A stretch of 64,000 nucleotides of DNA from Mycobacterium gordonae (lineage in GTDB: Bacteria; Actinomycetota; Actinomycetes; Mycobacteriales; Mycobacteriaceae): NCBI RefSeq assembly GCF_017086405.1, contig NZ_CP070973.1, positions 1,364,001 to 1,428,000 of the forward strand. Reading direction: 5' to 3'. The notes under the pieces were generated by a model. It ran no database searches. It saw nothing but the letters and a program-made list of their open reading frames with translations, and was not told the DNA's origin. Positions 7,868 to 19,217 of the stretch are shown piece after piece. Within the stretch, counting starts at the first letter, position 1. Every line of letters begins with the position of its first letter. Position numbers and translations under genes: made by a program.

Positions 7868-10800
7868 GTGGGTGTCGGCGGCGTCGGCGGGGCGGCCGGT
7901 GGGCCCGGCGCCAGCGCTGGCGCGAGCGGCGCGGCCGGCGTCATCGTCGCAGCTAATGGCGGTAATGGCGGCACCGGCGGGGTGGGATTCAGTGGACCCG
8001 GGGACGGTGGTGCCGGCGGGACTGGCGGCACCGGCGGTGCCTACGGTAACGGCGGCACCGGCGGGGCAGGCGGCAATTCCTCAGCGGGCGGCAATGGGGG
8101 CGGCGGCGGGGCCGGCGGAGCCGCCGGAGCGTCAGCCGGCAGTGGCGGCAACGGCGGCGACGGCGGCGACGGCGCCGGCTTGGGCACTGGTGGCGCCGGC
8201 GGCCAGGGCGCCAGCGTGACCCGAACCGGGACGGTAGCGGCCATCGCCGGCGAGGGCGGCAACGGGGGTGATGGCAGGTTCGGCGGATTTGGCGGGACCG
8301 GCGGTGCGGCGTCTAGCTCCGGAACCGGCGACGTCATCGGCGGCCACGGCGGTGCGGGCGGCGCCGGGACCATCCAAACCGGCGGGAGCGGTGGGGCCGG
8401 TGGCTCCGCGACGATCACGAACAGCGCGTCCACGGCGACCGCCACTTCCGGCAACGGTGGCAAAGGTGGTTCCGGCGGCGGCGGCGGGTTCGGTGGTAAT
8501 GCCGGATTCGTGTCCAATTCGGGAACCGGCAACGCGATCGGCGGCGACGGCGGGGCAGGAGGTACCGGCCTCACTGCCAGCGGTGGCTCCGGCGGGTTCG
8601 GTGGTTCGGTGAATACCGTCAATAGCACGGCTATGGGAACCGGCACAGCCGGTAGCGGCGGAAACGGCGGCAACGGTGCCACCAACGGAGGATCCGGCGG
8701 GGGTGGCGGTACGGCGACCACCGCCGGAACCGGCAGCGTCGTCGGCGGCGCCGGCGGACATGGTGGCGAAGGCGGCGCGGGCTCGGGTGGCAACGGCGGC
8801 ACCGGTGGTGCGGCGAACATCAACAACAGCACCTCGACCGCAAGCGGCACCGCCGGCAGTGGCGGAAAAGGTGGCTCAGGGGCCAGCGGCGGGCTCGGCG
8901 GGGCAGGAGGCTCGGCGACCGGCGCTGGCAGCGGCTACGTCGCCGGCGGCGACGGCGGCGCCGGCGGCACGGGGGCCGCAGCGGGAGGGGCTGGCGGGAA
9001 CGGCGGTTCAGCGTCCGCGTCGGGGCTCGGTAGCGCGACCGGGGGAGATGCCGGCGATGGTGGCGCCGGCGCCACCTCCAACGGCGGATCCGGCGGATCA
9101 GGCGGTGGCGCGAATGTCGCTAACGTCGCCTCCACGGGGACCGCCGCCGCCGGACACGGCGGGAAAGGTGGCGACGGCGCCGGTGGCGGGTCCGGCGGGT
9201 TCGGGGGCGCAGCGTCCCACGCCGGACTCGGCAGCGTCACCGGGGGCCGTGGTGGCATAGGTGGCACCGGAACGACGTCCGGCGGCGGATCGGGCGGTAA
9301 TGGCGGTTTCGCCAACATCTCCAACGGCGCCTCGACGGGTACTGCCTCCGCCGGCAGCGGCGGCAACGGCGGCAACGGCGCCACTAACGGAGGCAACGGC
9401 GGGAATGGAGCTGGGGCGACCACGTTTGGGCTCGGCAAAGTTTCCGCCGGCGCTGCCGGTGACGGTGGCGCAGGGACTAGCGGCCTCGGCGGATCCGGCG
9501 GCGGCGGCGGTGGTGCGAGTGTCAACAACCTCGCTAATGGTCATGACGTCATCGCAACGGCCGGGGGCAAGGGCGGCAATGGCGCCGGCGGTGGTTCGGG
9601 CGGCAACGGCGGCACCGCGTTCAGTCAAGGTGGCGGCACCGTCACCGGTGGTGATGGCGGCCTCGGTGGCAACGGCGCCACCCTCGGCGGCGGCTCCGGC
9701 GGCAACGGTGGTGCGGCGTTCAGTCAAGGTGGCGGCACCGTCACCGGGGGTAAGGGCGCCGACGGTGGCAGCGGGGTCAGTTTGGGCGGCGGGTCCGGCG
9801 GATTCGGCGGCGATGCGCGAATCAATAGCAGCGCCTCCACCGCGACGGCTACCGCCGGTGGCGGAGGGACCGGTGGCGCCGGCGCCAGCGGCGGGTTCGG
9901 CGGGCGGGGCGGCGCGGCGTCCACCACCGGACTCGGCGGCGTCACCGCCGGCACCGGTGGCAGTGGGGGCAACGGGACCAGCTCCGGTGGCGGCGCCGGC
10001 GGCGGCGGCGGTTCCGCGGATATCACCAACAGCATCTCCACTGCGACCGGTACCGCCGGCGCCGGCGGAAAAGGTGGTGACGGCACCAGCGGCGGGTTCG
10101 GCGGCAGCGGCGGCGCGGTGACCACCTCCGGACTTGGCAATGTCGCCAGTGGCAAGGGCGGCGACGGCGGCGCCGGGACCATTTCCAAGGGCGGGTCCGG
10201 CGGCTCCGGCGGGTCGGTATTCATCACCAACACCGCAGCTACCGGAGACGGCATCGTAGGCAGCGGCGGAAAGGGCGGCACCGGCGCCGATGGCGGGTCC
10301 GGCGGGTTCGGCGGTTCGGTCGTCACATCCGGAAACGGCAATGTCACCAGTGGTGCCGGCGGCGACGGTGGAGCCGGCGCATTCACCGGCGGGTCCGGAG
10401 GAATTGGCGGCGCCGCGTTCAGTTCCGGGGGCGGCAACGTCACGGCCGGCGATGGCGGCAATGGCGGCAGCGGGACTGGGGCGGGCGGAGGCAATGGAGG
10501 GTCTGGCGGGTCGGCGAGCATATCGAGCGGCGCTTCGAAGGGAACTGCCATCGCCGGCCGCGGCGGCACGGGGGGTGACGGAGCCAGCGGCGGGTTCGGC
10601 GGTAACGGCGGTTTAGCGGACAACGCAGGAAGCGGCGACGCGACCGGCGGAGACGGCGGTGCCGGTGGCGCCGGGGCAACCACCGGCGGGTTTGGCGGGT
10701 CCGGGGGCAGCGCGAGCACAACGGTTACCGGACTCGGCAATGTCACCGGCGGCGCCGGCGGCGCCGGTGGCACCGGAACGACGTCGACCGGCGGCGCTGG

Positions 10801-11653
10801 CGGATTCGGCGGTGATGCCGTGATCAACAACAGCGCCTCGCTGGGCAACGCGAACGCCGGCAGTGGTGGGCGAGGAGGTGACGGCGTCAGCGGCGGCGAT
10901 GGCCGGCAGGGCGGTTCGGCGCTCACCCTCGGATTGGGCGATGTCACCGGAGGCGTCGGCGGCGATGGCGGCACCGGAACCACCTCGGCCGGTGGAGCCG
11001 GTGGGCGCGGCGGGTTTGCGAATATCTCCCCCAGCGCCTCGACAGGCACCGCCACGGCTGCCAGTGGAGGAAACGGTGGCAACGGCGCCAGCGGCGGGGT
11101 CGGCGGAGAGGGCGGATCCGCGTTCACTGGCGGACTGGGCAGCGTCACGGCCGGCGCTGGCGGCAGTGGTGGCATCGGAACGACCTCCGACGGCGGGGGC
11201 GGCGGCCGCGGTGGTGAAGTCACTCTCAGTAACGCCGGCAATGCGAATGACGCCATCGCCGGGGCGGGTGGGGCCGGCGGCAACGGCGCCGTCACCGGCG
11301 GCAATGGCGGGGCCGGTGGCAACGCAGCCAATATCGGCGTCGGCGCCGCGACCGGCGGCGAGGGCGGGAATGCAGGGTCAGGCATTACCGGCGGGGTCGG
11401 CGGCCAAGGCGGCACCGCAGTCGCCGACCTGGTCGAGGTCACCTCCATCGCCACTGGCGGCCAGGGCGGCAAGGGTGGTGACAGCTCTGGCGCGGGCGTC
11501 AATGGTGGCGCCGGCGGTGCGGGTGGTACCGCCTATGCGCGCCTTTTTCCGGACAATGCCAGGGTCGCGCTTGGGGGGATCGGTGGGGCGCCCGGACCCG
11601 GAGGCGTCGCCGGCGCTGACGGTGCGCCCGGCGGCATCTTTGGAATTCCATAA
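7868..11653 (+). CDS. PGRS repeat domain, long open C-terminal segment
   Basis: This is a continuous frame of about 1,260 codons made almost wholly of GGX triplets, in the same frame as the PE domain at 6704. It has no PE domain of its own and no convincing start, so it is best read as the body of the disrupted gene. A higher-order unit of about 67 residues recurs. Each unit has one Ser/Thr-Ala ladder (such as [22 protein letters not shown] or [11 protein letters not shown]) and one GxGxVxGG turn. About 14 ladders can be counted. The C-terminal end ([23 protein letters not shown]...) is less repetitive and similar to the end of the next PE_PGRS protein. Confidence 0.55.
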   Translation: MGVGGVGGAAGGPGASAGASGAAGVIVAANGGNGGTGGVGFSGPGDGGAGGTGGTGGAYGNGGTGGAGGNSSAGGNGGGGGAGGAAGASAGSGGNGGDGGDGAGLGTGGAGGQGASVTRTGTVAAIAGEGGNGGDGRFGGFGGTGGAASSSGTGDVIGGHGGAGGAGTIQTGGSGGAGGSATITNSASTATATSGNGGKGGSGGGGGFGGNAGFVSNSGTGNAIGGDGGAGGTGLTASGGSGGFGGSVNTVNSTAMGTGTAGSGGNGGNGATNGGSGGGGGTATTAGTGSVVGGAGGHGGEGGAGSGGNGGTGGAANINNSTSTASGTAGSGGKGGSGASGGLGGAGGSATGAGSGYVAGGDGGAGGTGAAAGGAGGNGGSASASGLGSATGGDAGDGGAGATSNGGSGGSGGGANVANVASTGTAAAGHGGKGGDGAGGGSGGFGGAASHAGLGSVTGGRGGIGGTGTTSGGGSGGNGGFANISNGASTGTASAGSGGNGGNGATNGGNGGNGAGATTFGLGKVSAGAAGDGGAGTSGLGGSGGGGGGASVNNLANGHDVIATAGGKGGNGAGGGSGGNGGTAFSQGGGTVTGGDGGLGGNGATLGGGSGGNGGAAFSQGGGTVTGGKGADGGSGVSLGGGSGGFGGDARINSSASTATATAGGGGTGGAGASGGFGGRGGAASTTGLGGVTAGTGGSGGNGTSSGGGAGGGGGSADITNSISTATGTAGAGGKGGDGTSGGFGGSGGAVTTSGLGNVASGKGGDGGAGTISKGGSGGSGGSVFITNTAATGDGIVGSGGKGGTGADGGSGGFGGSVVTSGNGNVTSGAGGDGGAGAFTGGSGGIGGAAFSSGGGNVTAGDGGNGGSGTGAGGGNGGSGGSASISSGASKGTAIAGRGGTGGDGASGGFGGNGGLADNAGSGDATGGDGGAGGAGATTGGFGGSGGSASTTVTGLGNVTGGAGGAGGTGTTSTGGAGGFGGDAVINNSASLGNANAGSGGRGGDGVSGGDGRQGGSALTLGLGDVTGGVGGDGGTGTTSAGGAGGRGGFANISPSASTGTATAASGGNGGNGASGGVGGEGGSAFTGGLGSVTAGAGGSGGIGTTSDGGGGGRGGEVTLSNAGNANDAIAGAGGAGGNGAVTGGNGGAGGNAANIGVGAATGGEGGNAGSGITGGVGGQGGTAVADLVEVTSIATGGQGGKGGDSSGAGVNGGAGGAGGTAYARLFPDNARVALGGIGGAPGPGGVAGADGAPGGIFGIP

Positions 11654-11978
11654 GCCACAGATTTGTTTGGGATAGGACGACTGACTACGCCTCCTGCGGG
11701 CTCGGTGCGGTCGAGGACGTGTTCGACGCGGGCGTGGATGCACCGCTGAGCGCGGTTGTGCTGGTCCACCGATGATTCGGCCGGTGTTGTCGCGGCGGGG
11801 CCCGGTGATCGGCTGCCAAGCTGATTGGTGCTGTACGACCCCATTGCGGGTCAACTCTCAATTTGATCAGGTCCAAAGATGCGGCATTTCACTCAAATCA
11901 CTGATCGGAAGCGATCCGCGGGGCAATACTCGACAGACTCGTACGTGACGATCTTTGCAACCTGTCGGGAGGTTAGCG
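11654..11978. other. Intergenic region between the PE_PGRS genes with a possible transposase scrap
   Basis: In these 325 nt the reverse strand (about 11838-11670) reads HNRAQRCIHARVEHVLDRTE. This resembles the C-terminal HNR...ARVEHV motif of IS5-type transposases. No inverted repeats or complete frame remain. The right part (11840-11978) is less GC-rich and presumably holds the promoter of the second PE_PGRS gene; I could not fix -35/-10 boxes. Confidence 0.35.
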
Positions 11979-14900
11979 ATGTCGCATTTGGTGGCTGCAA
12001 CCGATTCGTTGGCTGCCACCGCCGGCGATGTGGCGGGTATCGGCAATTCGCTGACCGCCGCACATGCCGCGGCGGTGGGCCCTACCACAGCGGTTCTGGC
12101 CGCGGCCGAGGATGAAATATCAGCGGCGGTCGCTGCCCTGTTCTCCGGTCACGGTCGGCAGTTCCAACTGCTTGCGGCGCAGGCGGAAACCTTTCACTCC
12201 GAGTTCGCCCAGGCCCTGGCCGGCGCGGGCGGCGCGTACGCGGCCGCCGAGGCGGCCGCCGCCAACCCGCTGCAGGCCCTCATCGACGGCATCTTGGGGG
12301 TCGTCAACGCGCCCACCAATCTGCTGCTGGGCCGACCAGTGATCGGTGACGGCACCAACGGCGCTCCGGGGAGCGGGCAAAACGGCGGCGCGGGCGGACT
12401 GTTGTGGGGCAACGGCGGCGCCGGCGGATCGGGCGCGCCGGGGTTGTCCGGCGGCGCCGGTGGGGCCGCTGGTCTGCTCGGCACCGGGGGTGTTGGCGGG
12501 ACCGGCGGGATCGGCGGCGGCACCGGGGGCAGCGGCGGTAGTGGCGGCTGGTTATGGGGCAACGGCGGTGCCGGTGGCGCCGGTGGGGCCGCCGGCGCCA
12601 CTACTGCCGCCGGTACCGGCGGGCTGGGCGGCAGCGCGCTGCTGTTCGGCAGTGGCGGTGCCGGCGGAGTGGGCGGCGCCGGTGCTGCCGGCGGTGCGGG
12701 CGGCGTCGGCACGCCGGGTACCTCGACCGCCGCTGGTGGAACCGGGGGCATCGGCAGTCAGGGTGGCACCGGCGGCATGGGTGGCGCGGGCGGCAACGGG
12801 GGCCTGCTGTTCGGCAACGGTGGCGCCGGCGGTCACGGTGGTGTGGGCGGCACCGGTGGCGCCGGCGGGGCCGGCGGCGCCGGCTGGGACGCCAGCTCTC
12901 CGTCGGCGCCGCTGGGCGCGAACGGCGGCGACGCGGGCAATGGCGGCAACGGAAACCAAGGCGGTCAAGGCGGTCAAGGAGGCATCGGGGGCCGCGGTTC
13001 GGTGTTGCTGGGCCAGGCGGGCGCCCCCGGCAACGGCGGCGCGGGTGGCGCCGGCGGCGCCGCCGGAATGGGTGGTGACGGCGGCACCGGCGGGTCCGGT
13101 CTGGGTCCGGCGACGGCGGGTGGCACGGGCGGTCATGGCGGTGACCCGGGCATCGCGGGCAAGGGCGGACCCGGCGGTTCACCTGGAGGATTGGGCGCTG
13201 CCGCCGGCCTGACCGGCGGGGACGGCAACGCCGTCGTCACCGGCGGCAATGGCGGCAAAGGTGGTGCCGGCTACACGGAGACCATCACCGGCAGTGGGGG
13301 CAGCGGCGGGCAGGGTGGCGCCGGCGGTCAGTACGGGAATGGAGGCGCCGGCGGTACTGGCGGCAATGCAGCCGGAAACGGCTTCGGTGGTAGGGGCGGC
13401 AACGGCGGTAGCGCCGGTTCACAGGACGGCATGGGCGGCGCCGGTGGTCACGGCGGAAACGGTGCCGGTGCCGGCGGCGGCGGTGACGGCGGCAGCGGCG
13501 CCAGCGTGTCCCGGACGGGCACCACCGCTGCGATCGCCGGCAGCGGTGGTGCCGGCGGCGCCGGAGCCAGGGGTGGCATGGGCGGCGCCGGTGGTGCGGC
13601 ATCGACTACGGGAACCGGTACCGTCACGCCGGGTAGTGGCGGGGCGGGCGGCGTCGGCATCACCGCTCACGGAGGGACCGGAGGTCCCGGCGGCGACGCG
13701 CGTATCGACAACAGCGGTTCGGTGGTCAGCGCCGTCGGCGGGGCGGGCGGCGCCGGGGGAGCCGGATTCGATAACTCCGGCAGCTCGTTTTTCGGACCTG
13801 GTGAGGGCGGCCCCGGAGGCAATGCATACATCGACAGCAGTGGCTCGAAGGCGCAGGCCATTGGTGGCACCGGCGGGGTGGGCGGAGCCAGCAGCGCTGG
13901 CACCGGCGGCCGTGGCGGCACCGGTGGGGCTGCATACAATTCTGGTTCTGGAAATGCCGTCGGCGGCACCCCCGGCCTCGGCGGCCTCGGACCCACGCCC
14001 GGCAATGGCGGCGACGGCGGTCAGGCAGTTTCCTCAGGAACCGGAAATGCCGTCGCGGCCGCCGGGGCGAACGGCATCGACAATCCCGCGGGCACGGGAG
14101 GCGCCGGTGGCCGCGGCGGCACGGGCTATATCTCCAACCCCTCCTCGACAGCGACGGCGACGTCCGGCGCCGGCGGGGACGGCGGTAATGGTCAAAACGG
14201 CGGCGCCGGCGGTGGAGGTGGCACTGCGATTAACTTCGGAACCGGCAACGTCGTGCCCGGTGCCGGTGGTGCCGGTGGCACCGGCAGCACCGGCACCGGC
14301 GGGAACGGCGGGCAAGGTGGCACCGCGGACATCAACAACGCCAGCTCGCCGATCACCAACCTGGTAGGCAGCACGGGCGGCGCAGGTGGCACCGGCTTCA
14401 GCAACGGCGGAAGCGGCGGCAGCGGCGGCGAGGCCATCATCAGCAATGCCGCGGCCACAGCCACAGCCACGGGCGGTGCCGGGGGCGCCGGCGGCAACGC
14501 CACCGATGCCCTGAACGGCACCGGCGGGACCGGCGGGATGGGGGGTGTAGGAGGCAACTCCGGAGCCGGAAATGCCTACGGTGGCGTGCCGGGCACGGGC
14601 GGTCTCGGCGTCAACGGCGGATCCGGGGGCTCAGGCGGTAACGCGGCCATTTTCGGAACGGGATCCGGAAACGCCATCGCGCACGACGGAGCGCCCGGTG
14701 TCAGCGGTTCCGGTGGCAACGGCGGCTCGGGCGGCGGCGGTGGCTTTGCGGACGTCTTCGGTCCCACCTCCGGAGGCAGCGCCATCGCCGGCAACGGTGG
14801 GACTGGCGCCGACAGTGCCCAGGCCGCCGGGAAAGGTGGGGCCGGCGGGAACGTGCGCACCTTCGGAACTGGAACGGTGACCGCCGGTACTGGCGGCAAC

Positions 14901-15377
14901 GGCGGCGCCAGCAGCGGCGGCGCCGGCGGCGCCGGTGGCAATGGCGGCAATGCCGATATCTACAGCGACACCAACGTGCACGAGGCGCGCGGCGGTAATG
15001 GCGGGGCTGCGGGTGCGGGTGTGAACAACTTCGGGATCGCCGGTGGTAGTGGCGGCTCGGGAATCATTCGCAACAGCCTGTCCACAGCCAACGCCTACGG
15101 CGGCAACGGCGGTGCCGGCGTGTCCACCACCGGTCCCTACGCCGCAAGTGGCGGGTCCGGCGGGACTGCATTCAACTACGGGACCGGCGCCGCGACCGGC
15201 GGCAACGGCGCCGACGGTGGTTCGGCCGCCGTCCAGGGCGGTAACGGCGGCAACGGCGGCAACGCCTTTGCGGTTGTCTACCCAGCCAACGCCTTTGCCG
15301 GCTCACCCGGCTCCGGCGGTGCAGGCGGGGTCCTTCTGGGAACGGACGGCCTGGCCGGCAGCACCGGCCCACTCTGA
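11979..15377 (+). CDS. PE_PGRS family protein
   Basis: This intact PE_PGRS protein has 1,132 residues. The PE domain begins [20 protein letters not shown] and ends near residue 95; the linker [13 protein letters not shown] follows, then PGRS repeats to the C-terminus. GGGAGG at 11967-11972 places the ATG at 11979; the frame extends 8 codons upstream to 11955. It is a tandem paralogue of the disrupted gene, sharing [15 protein letters not shown], the GWDxS segment and Ser/Thr-rich ladders inside the repeats (for example [14 protein letters not shown]). The C-terminal [21 protein letters not shown] is also shared. Surface or secreted location is inferred from the family. Function is unknown. 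Confidence 0.88.
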   Translation: MSHLVAATDSLAATAGDVAGIGNSLTAAHAAAVGPTTAVLAAAEDEISAAVAALFSGHGRQFQLLAAQAETFHSEFAQALAGAGGAYAAAEAAAANPLQALIDGILGVVNAPTNLLLGRPVIGDGTNGAPGSGQNGGAGGLLWGNGGAGGSGAPGLSGGAGGAAGLLGTGGVGGTGGIGGGTGGSGGSGGWLWGNGGAGGAGGAAGATTAAGTGGLGGSALLFGSGGAGGVGGAGAAGGAGGVGTPGTSTAAGGTGGIGSQGGTGGMGGAGGNGGLLFGNGGAGGHGGVGGTGGAGGAGGAGWDASSPSAPLGANGGDAGNGGNGNQGGQGGQGGIGGRGSVLLGQAGAPGNGGAGGAGGAAGMGGDGGTGGSGLGPATAGGTGGHGGDPGIAGKGGPGGSPGGLGAAAGLTGGDGNAVVTGGNGGKGGAGYTETITGSGGSGGQGGAGGQYGNGGAGGTGGNAAGNGFGGRGGNGGSAGSQDGMGGAGGHGGNGAGAGGGGDGGSGASVSRTGTTAAIAGSGGAGGAGARGGMGGAGGAASTTGTGTVTPGSGGAGGVGITAHGGTGGPGGDARIDNSGSVVSAVGGAGGAGGAGFDNSGSSFFGPGEGGPGGNAYIDSSGSKAQAIGGTGGVGGASSAGTGGRGGTGGAAYNSGSGNAVGGTPGLGGLGPTPGNGGDGGQAVSSGTGNAVAAAGANGIDNPAGTGGAGGRGGTGYISNPSSTATATSGAGGDGGNGQNGGAGGGGGTAINFGTGNVVPGAGGAGGTGSTGTGGNGGQGGTADINNASSPITNLVGSTGGAGGTGFSNGGSGGSGGEAIISNAAATATATGGAGGAGGNATDALNGTGGTGGMGGVGGNSGAGNAYGGVPGTGGLGVNGGSGGSGGNAAIFGTGSGNAIAHDGAPGVSGSGGNGGSGGGGGFADVFGPTSGGSAIAGNGGTGADSAQAAGKGGAGGNVRTFGTGTVTAGTGGNGGASSGGAGGAGGNGGNADIYSDTNVHEARGGNGGAAGAGVNNFGIAGGSGGSGIIRNSLSTANAYGGNGGAGVSTTGPYAASGGSGGTAFNYGTGAATGGNGADGGSAAVQGGNGGNGGNAFAVVYPANAFAGSPGSGGAGGVLLGTDGLAGSTGPL

Positions 15378-15389
15378 CGTTCTGGGACA

Positions 15390-16565
15390 ATGGTCGGCGT
15401 GTCCGTCACGCCGATGTCCCTGACCCCGGGCGTCCTTGCTGAGGCCGTCATCGACCTGGGTGCCATTGCGCACAACATCCGGGTGCTGCGGGAACATGCC
15501 GGAAAAGCAGAGGTCATGGCGGTGGTGAAGGCCGACGGATACGGCCACGGCGCGACCCGGGTCGCCTTCACCGCACTGGCCGCCGGGGCCACCGAACTCG
15601 GTGTGGCCACCGTCGACGAGGCGCTTGCGCTGCGGGCCGATGGCATCGTCGACCCGATCCTGGCCTGGCTGCACCCGCCCGGCTTTGACTTCGCCCCCGC
15701 GCTGCGGGGCGACGTGCAGATTGCCGTCTCCTCGGTGCGCCAACTGGAGGAGCTGCTGGATGCGGTGCACCGCACCGGCACCCAGGCCGCCGTCACCGTC
15801 AAGGTGGACACCGGCCTGAACCGCAACGGCGTGGCCGCGGCGGATTTCCCCGCCATGGTGACAGCGCTGAAACAAGCCGTCGCGGACGACGCCGTCGCTT
15901 TGCGGGGGTTGATGTCGCACCTGGTCTTCGCCGACGCCCCGGAGCAGCCCATCAACGACATCCAGGCAAAGCGGTTCCGCGAGATGCTGGCCTATGCCGC
16001 CGACCAAGGGGTGCGGTTCGAGGTGGCCCACCTGTCGAACTCCTCGGCCACCATGGTCCGTCCCGACCTGACGTTCGACCTGGTGCGCCCGGGCATCGCG
16101 GTCTACGGGCTCAGCCCCGTGCCTAGACTGGGCGACATGGGTCTGATTCCGGCGATGACCGTCAAATCCCCTGTCGCACTGGTCAAGTCGATCAAGGGCG
16201 GGGAGGGTGTGTCCTATGCGCACACTTGGACCGCGCCCCACGACACCAATCTGGCGCTGATACCCGTCGGCTACGCCGACGGCGTCGTGCGGTCATTGGG
16301 CGGGCGGCTGGATGTGCTGATCAACGGACGGCGGCGGCCCGGAGTGGGGCGGGTCTGTATGGACCAGTTCGTGGTCGACCTGGGACCCGGCCGGCCCGAC
16401 GTGGCCGCGGGCGACGAGGCGATCCTGTTCGGGCCGGGCACCCGGGGCGAGCCCACCGCGCAGGAGTGGGCCGACCTGATCGGGACCATCCACTACGAAG
16501 TGGTGAGCGGCATCCGGGGACGGATCACCAGAACCTACCGCGAGGTTGACGCCGTTGAGTGCTGA
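15390..16565 (+). CDS. alr: Alanine racemase
   Basis: A PLP enzyme interconverting L- and D-alanine for peptidoglycan; target of D-cycloserine. The PLP lysine lies in [12 protein letters not shown] near residue 45 and the TIM-barrel continues through [10 protein letters not shown] and [10 protein letters not shown]. The second catalytic tyrosine is in [11 protein letters not shown]. Length of 391 residues is normal. The start is uncertain: ATG 15390, GTG 15402 ([10 protein letters not shown]) and ATG 15414 are all in frame with no strong ribosome site, and the GTG best matches the recalled mycobacterial N-terminus. It is followed by an overlapping hydrolase gene. Confidence 0.95.
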   Translation: MVGVSVTPMSLTPGVLAEAVIDLGAIAHNIRVLREHAGKAEVMAVVKADGYGHGATRVAFTALAAGATELGVATVDEALALRADGIVDPILAWLHPPGFDFAPALRGDVQIAVSSVRQLEELLDAVHRTGTQAAVTVKVDTGLNRNGVAAADFPAMVTALKQAVADDAVALRGLMSHLVFADAPEQPINDIQAKRFREMLAYAADQGVRFEVAHLSNSSATMVRPDLTFDLVRPGIAVYGLSPVPRLGDMGLIPAMTVKSPVALVKSIKGGEGVSYAHTWTAPHDTNLALIPVGYADGVVRSLGGRLDVLINGRRRPGVGRVCMDQFVVDLGPGRPDVAAGDEAILFGPGTRGEPTAQEWADLIGTIHYEVVSGIRGRITRTYREVDAVEC

Positions 16566-17685
16566 CGACAACCACCGCATCCCGAAGGGCAGGGCCTGGC
16601 TTGCGGGCAGCGCCGGGCTGACCGCGGTGGCCACCCTGGTCGGCGCGTCGGCGCGCAAGACGTTCATCGAACGCACCTCATCCGACGAAGACCCCTGGGA
16701 AGGTGAGGATTTCGAGCGGCTGGACAGCGATCGCGCCCAGGTGGTGACGACTTCTGACGGTGTGCCGCTGGCGGTGCGTGAGGCCGGGCCGCCCGACGCC
16801 CCGCTGACCGTCGTGTTCGCGCACGGCTTCTGTCTGCGCATGGGCGCCTTCCACTTCCAGCGGATGCGACTCGGCGAGGTGCTGGATGCGCAGGTGCGCA
16901 TGGTGTTCTACGACCAGCGTGGCCACGGTCAGTCCGGGGAGGGCGAGCCGGAGTCCTACACGCTCACCCAACTCGGCCAGGACCTGGAAACGGTGCTGCA
17001 GGCGACCGCGCCGCGCGGGCCGATCGTCCTGGTGGGCCACTCGATGGGCGGCATGACGGTCCTGTCGCATGCCGGACAGTTCCCGGAGCAGTACGGGCGC
17101 CGCATCGTCGGGGCGGCGCTGATCTCGTCGGCCGCCGAAGGTGTGACCCGCTCACCGCTGGGGTCGTTCCTGAAGAATCCGGCGCTGGACGCGGTCCGGT
17201 TCACCGCCAAATCCGCACCGAAGCTGATGCACCGCGGGCGCAACGTCTCCCGCTCCCTGATCGGCCCCATCCTGCGCGCCGCTTCCTACAGCGATCTGCA
17301 GGTCAGCCGCAGCCTGGACGCGTTCTCGCAGCGGATGATGAACGGCACCCCGATCGCCACCCTGGTCGGCTTCCTGCGCGCCCTGGAAAACCACGACGAA
17401 ACCGCCGGATTGTGGACGCTGCTCAAGATCCCCACCCTGATCGCCTGCGGAGACCATGACCTGCTCACGCCGGACGAGTACTCCCGGTTGATGTCTGCCT
17501 CGCTGCCGCAGTCGGAGTTGGTGATCGTCCCCGGGGCCAGCCACCTGGCGTTGCTGGACAAGCCGGAAACGATCAACGACGGGCTGATCCGGCTGATCGA
17601 GCGGTCGCAGCCGGGCAAGCTGAAGTGGCGCTACCGCCGATTCGGCGAGCGGCTGCGGCGTGGGCGGTTGCGGCGCCGTGGCTGA
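16555..17685 (+). CDS. Alpha/beta hydrolase
   Basis: This predicted serine hydrolase of about 376 residues has unknown substrate. An N-terminal hydrophobic stretch ([16 protein letters not shown]) precedes the fold. Visible elements are the oxyanion strand [25 protein letters not shown], the nucleophile elbow LVGHSMGGM, the acid region [13 protein letters not shown] and the catalytic histidine in PGASHLALL. The TTG at 16555 has GAGG (16542-16545) at correct spacing and overlaps the alr stop by 11 nt; TTG 16546 is the alternative. The gene overlaps tsaE by 8 nt, so alr-hydrolase-tsaEB-rimI-tsaD reads as one transcript. Confidence 0.88.
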   Translation: MSADDNHRIPKGRAWLAGSAGLTAVATLVGASARKTFIERTSSDEDPWEGEDFERLDSDRAQVVTTSDGVPLAVREAGPPDAPLTVVFAHGFCLRMGAFHFQRMRLGEVLDAQVRMVFYDQRGHGQSGEGEPESYTLTQLGQDLETVLQATAPRGPIVLVGHSMGGMTVLSHAGQFPEQYGRRIVGAALISSAAEGVTRSPLGSFLKNPALDAVRFTAKSAPKLMHRGRNVSRSLIGPILRAASYSDLQVSRSLDAFSQRMMNGTPIATLVGFLRALENHDETAGLWTLLKIPTLIACGDHDLLTPDEYSRLMSASLPQSELVIVPGASHLALLDKPETINDGLIRLIERSQPGKLKWRYRRFGERLRRGRLRRRG

Positions 17686-18139
17686 CGGTGGGAAGGCCAC
17701 ACTCGAGCGCGTCGAAGACACCGTCGCGCTCGGGTCGAAGCTGGGCGAACGGCTGCGCGCCGGCGATGTGGTGGTGCTGTCCGGGCCCCTCGGTGCCGGA
17801 AAGACGGTGTTGGCCAAGGGGATTGCGGCGGCGATGAACGTCGAAGGCCCGGTGACGTCGCCGACGTTCGTGCTGGCGCGGGTGCATCCGGCGCGCCAGG
17901 CGGGCAGCCCGTCCATGATCCACGTCGACGTCTACCGACTGCTCGACCAGCACGGCGCGGACCTGCTCGGCGAACTCGACTCGCTGGACCTTGACACCGA
18001 TCTGGAAGACGCCGTGGTGGTGGTGGAGTGGGGTGAAGGGTTGGTCGAACGCCTCGCCGAGCGGCACCTCGACGTCCGCCTCGAGCGCCTCGCCCATTCC
18101 GACGTGCGGATCGCCACCTGGGAGTGGGTGGGCTCGTGA
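17678..18139 (+). CDS. tsaE: tRNA threonylcarbamoyladenosine biosynthesis ATPase TsaE
   Basis: A small P-loop ATPase that works with TsaB and TsaD to install t6A37 on ANN-decoding tRNAs. The Walker A motif is SGPLGAGKTVLAKGIA, followed by the family motifs VTSPTFVLARVHP and MIHVDVYRL and the acidic VVVEWGEGL. Length is 153 residues from GTG 17678, which overlaps the preceding stop by 8 nt; GTG 17660 is an in-frame alternative adding six residues. Its stop overlaps the tsaB start (GTGA). Confidence 0.93.
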   Translation: MADGGKATLERVEDTVALGSKLGERLRAGDVVVLSGPLGAGKTVLAKGIAAAMNVEGPVTSPTFVLARVHPARQAGSPSMIHVDVYRLLDQHGADLLGELDSLDLDTDLEDAVVVVEWGEGLVERLAERHLDVRLERLAHSDVRIATWEWVGS

Positions 18140-18756
18140 TCGTGTTGGCTCTCGACACCTCCACTCCGGCCGTGACGGCGGGCATCGTGCGCGTCGATGA
18201 CATCACCACGCTGGCGCAGCACGTCACCGTCGACGCCCGCGCCCACGCCGAACGCCTGACACCTAATGTCGTTGCCGCACTTGCCGATGCAGGTCTGACG
18301 ATGGCCGACCTGGACGCCGTGGTGGTGGGCTGCGGACCCGGGCCGTTCACCGGGCTGCGGGCCGGCATGGCGACTGGGGCCGCCTATGGGCACGCATTGG
18401 GGATCCCCGTGCACGGCGTGTGCAGCCTGGACGCCATCGGCGTGCTTACCAGCGGTGAGACGTTGGTGGTGACCGACGCCCGCCGCCGGGAGGTGTACTG
18501 GGCGCGCTACCGCGACGGTGTCCGCACCGAAGGGCCCGCGGTGAACGCCCCGGCTGACGTGGATCCGGGCGCCGCGCGGGGGATCGCCGGATCGCCGGAT
18601 CATGCGGCGCTGTTCGACCTGCCCTACCACGAACCCAGGTATCCGACCCCGGCAGGCCTGGCCCGCGCGGTGAGCGAGTGGTCCGCCGATCCGGCGCCGC
18701 TGGTGGCGCTGTACCTGCGCCGCCCTGACGCCAAGCCGCTGGCGGCGCACACATGA
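18136..18756 (+). CDS. tsaB: tRNA threonylcarbamoyladenosine biosynthesis protein TsaB
   Basis: An ASKHA-fold partner of TsaD in t6A synthesis. The N-terminus VLALDTSTPAVTAGIV is the phosphate-1-like strand, and the conserved GCGPGPFTGLRAGMATG loop follows near residue 60. Length is 206 residues from the GTG sharing GTGA with the tsaE stop. A start at GTG 18124 is possible but lies inside tsaE. The C-terminus ends with the Y-L-R-R-P-D-A-K-P motif typical of the family. It overlaps rimI by 4 nt (ATGA). Confidence 0.93.
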   Translation: MIVLALDTSTPAVTAGIVRVDDITTLAQHVTVDARAHAERLTPNVVAALADAGLTMADLDAVVVGCGPGPFTGLRAGMATGAAYGHALGIPVHGVCSLDAIGVLTSGETLVVTDARRREVYWARYRDGVRTEGPAVNAPADVDPGAARGIAGSPDHAALFDLPYHEPRYPTPAGLARAVSEWSADPAPLVALYLRRPDAKPLAAHT

Positions 18757-19217
18757 CCCCCACGGATCCGGTGACTCTGGGCCCGCTGACCTACGCGGAT
18801 GCCGACCGCTGCGCCGAGTTGGAAGCACAGCTCTTCGATGGCGACGACCCGTGGCCGGCGGTCGCCTTCGAACGGGAACTGCACAGCAAGACCAACCACT
18901 ACGTGGGGGCCCGTAGCGGTGGCACGCTCGTCGGGTATGCCGGCATTTCGCGCCTCGGCCGGGTCGCGCCCTTCGAATACGAGGTGCACACGATCGGGGT
19001 CGACCCCGCCTACCAGGGCCAGGGCATCGGCCGTCGGCTGCTCGACGAGTTGCTGGATTTCGCCGATGGTGCAGTGGTGTTCCTGGAAGTCCGCACCGAC
19101 AACGAGGCCGCCATCGGCCTGTACGAGAGCGTGGGATTCGAACAGATCGGCCTGCGGAAGCGGTATTACCGCGTCAGTGGGGCCGACGCGTACACGATGC
19201 GGAGGGTCGCCCAGTGA
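18753..19217 (+). CDS. rimI: Ribosomal-protein-S18-alanine N-acetyltransferase-type GNAT
   Basis: A GNAT-fold protein N-alpha-acetyltransferase of 154 residues. The acetyl-CoA loop is [21 protein letters not shown], followed by [25 protein letters not shown]. In mycobacteria this gene sits between tsaB and tsaD, as here. The start ATG overlaps the tsaB stop, and the stop overlaps the tsaD GTG (GTGA), so the four-gene block is tightly coupled. Substrates beyond ribosomal protein N-termini are possible. Confidence 0.93.
   Translation: MTPTDPVTLGPLTYADADRCAELEAQLFDGDDPWPAVAFERELHSKTNHYVGARSGGTLVGYAGISRLGRVAPFEYEVHTIGVDPAYQGQGIGRRLLDELLDFADGAVVFLEVRTDNEAAIGLYESVGFEQIGLRKRYYRVSGADAYTMRRVAQ

Larger units (their letters stand above)
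6704..11653 (+). pseudogene. PE_PGRS gene interrupted by three successive -1 frameshifts
   Basis: The PE domain ([19 protein letters not shown]...) is intact for about 100 residues and followed by the linker [10 protein letters not shown] and Gly-Ala repeats. Glycine-rich coding then moves between frames three times: near 7165-7167 (a GGG where four G would restore GAPGQTGG), near 7615-7628, and near 7858-7868. Each move equals loss of one base. After the third loss the original frame is restored and stays open to 11653. Repaired, the product would be about 1,650 residues. The shifts may be true decay, phase-variable slippage or consensus errors in a GC-rich repeat. GGGAG at 6692-6696 supports the ATG at 6704 over the adjacent one at 6701. 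Confidence 0.75.

Noticed and set aside
9724..11502. 592-codon Pro-rich frame on the minus strand
   Set aside because: Antisense image of the GGX repeats (GGC/GCC complement gives PPxPP). No start context or recognisable domain; the same happens at 6919-8031, 8041-8850 and 12194-12751.
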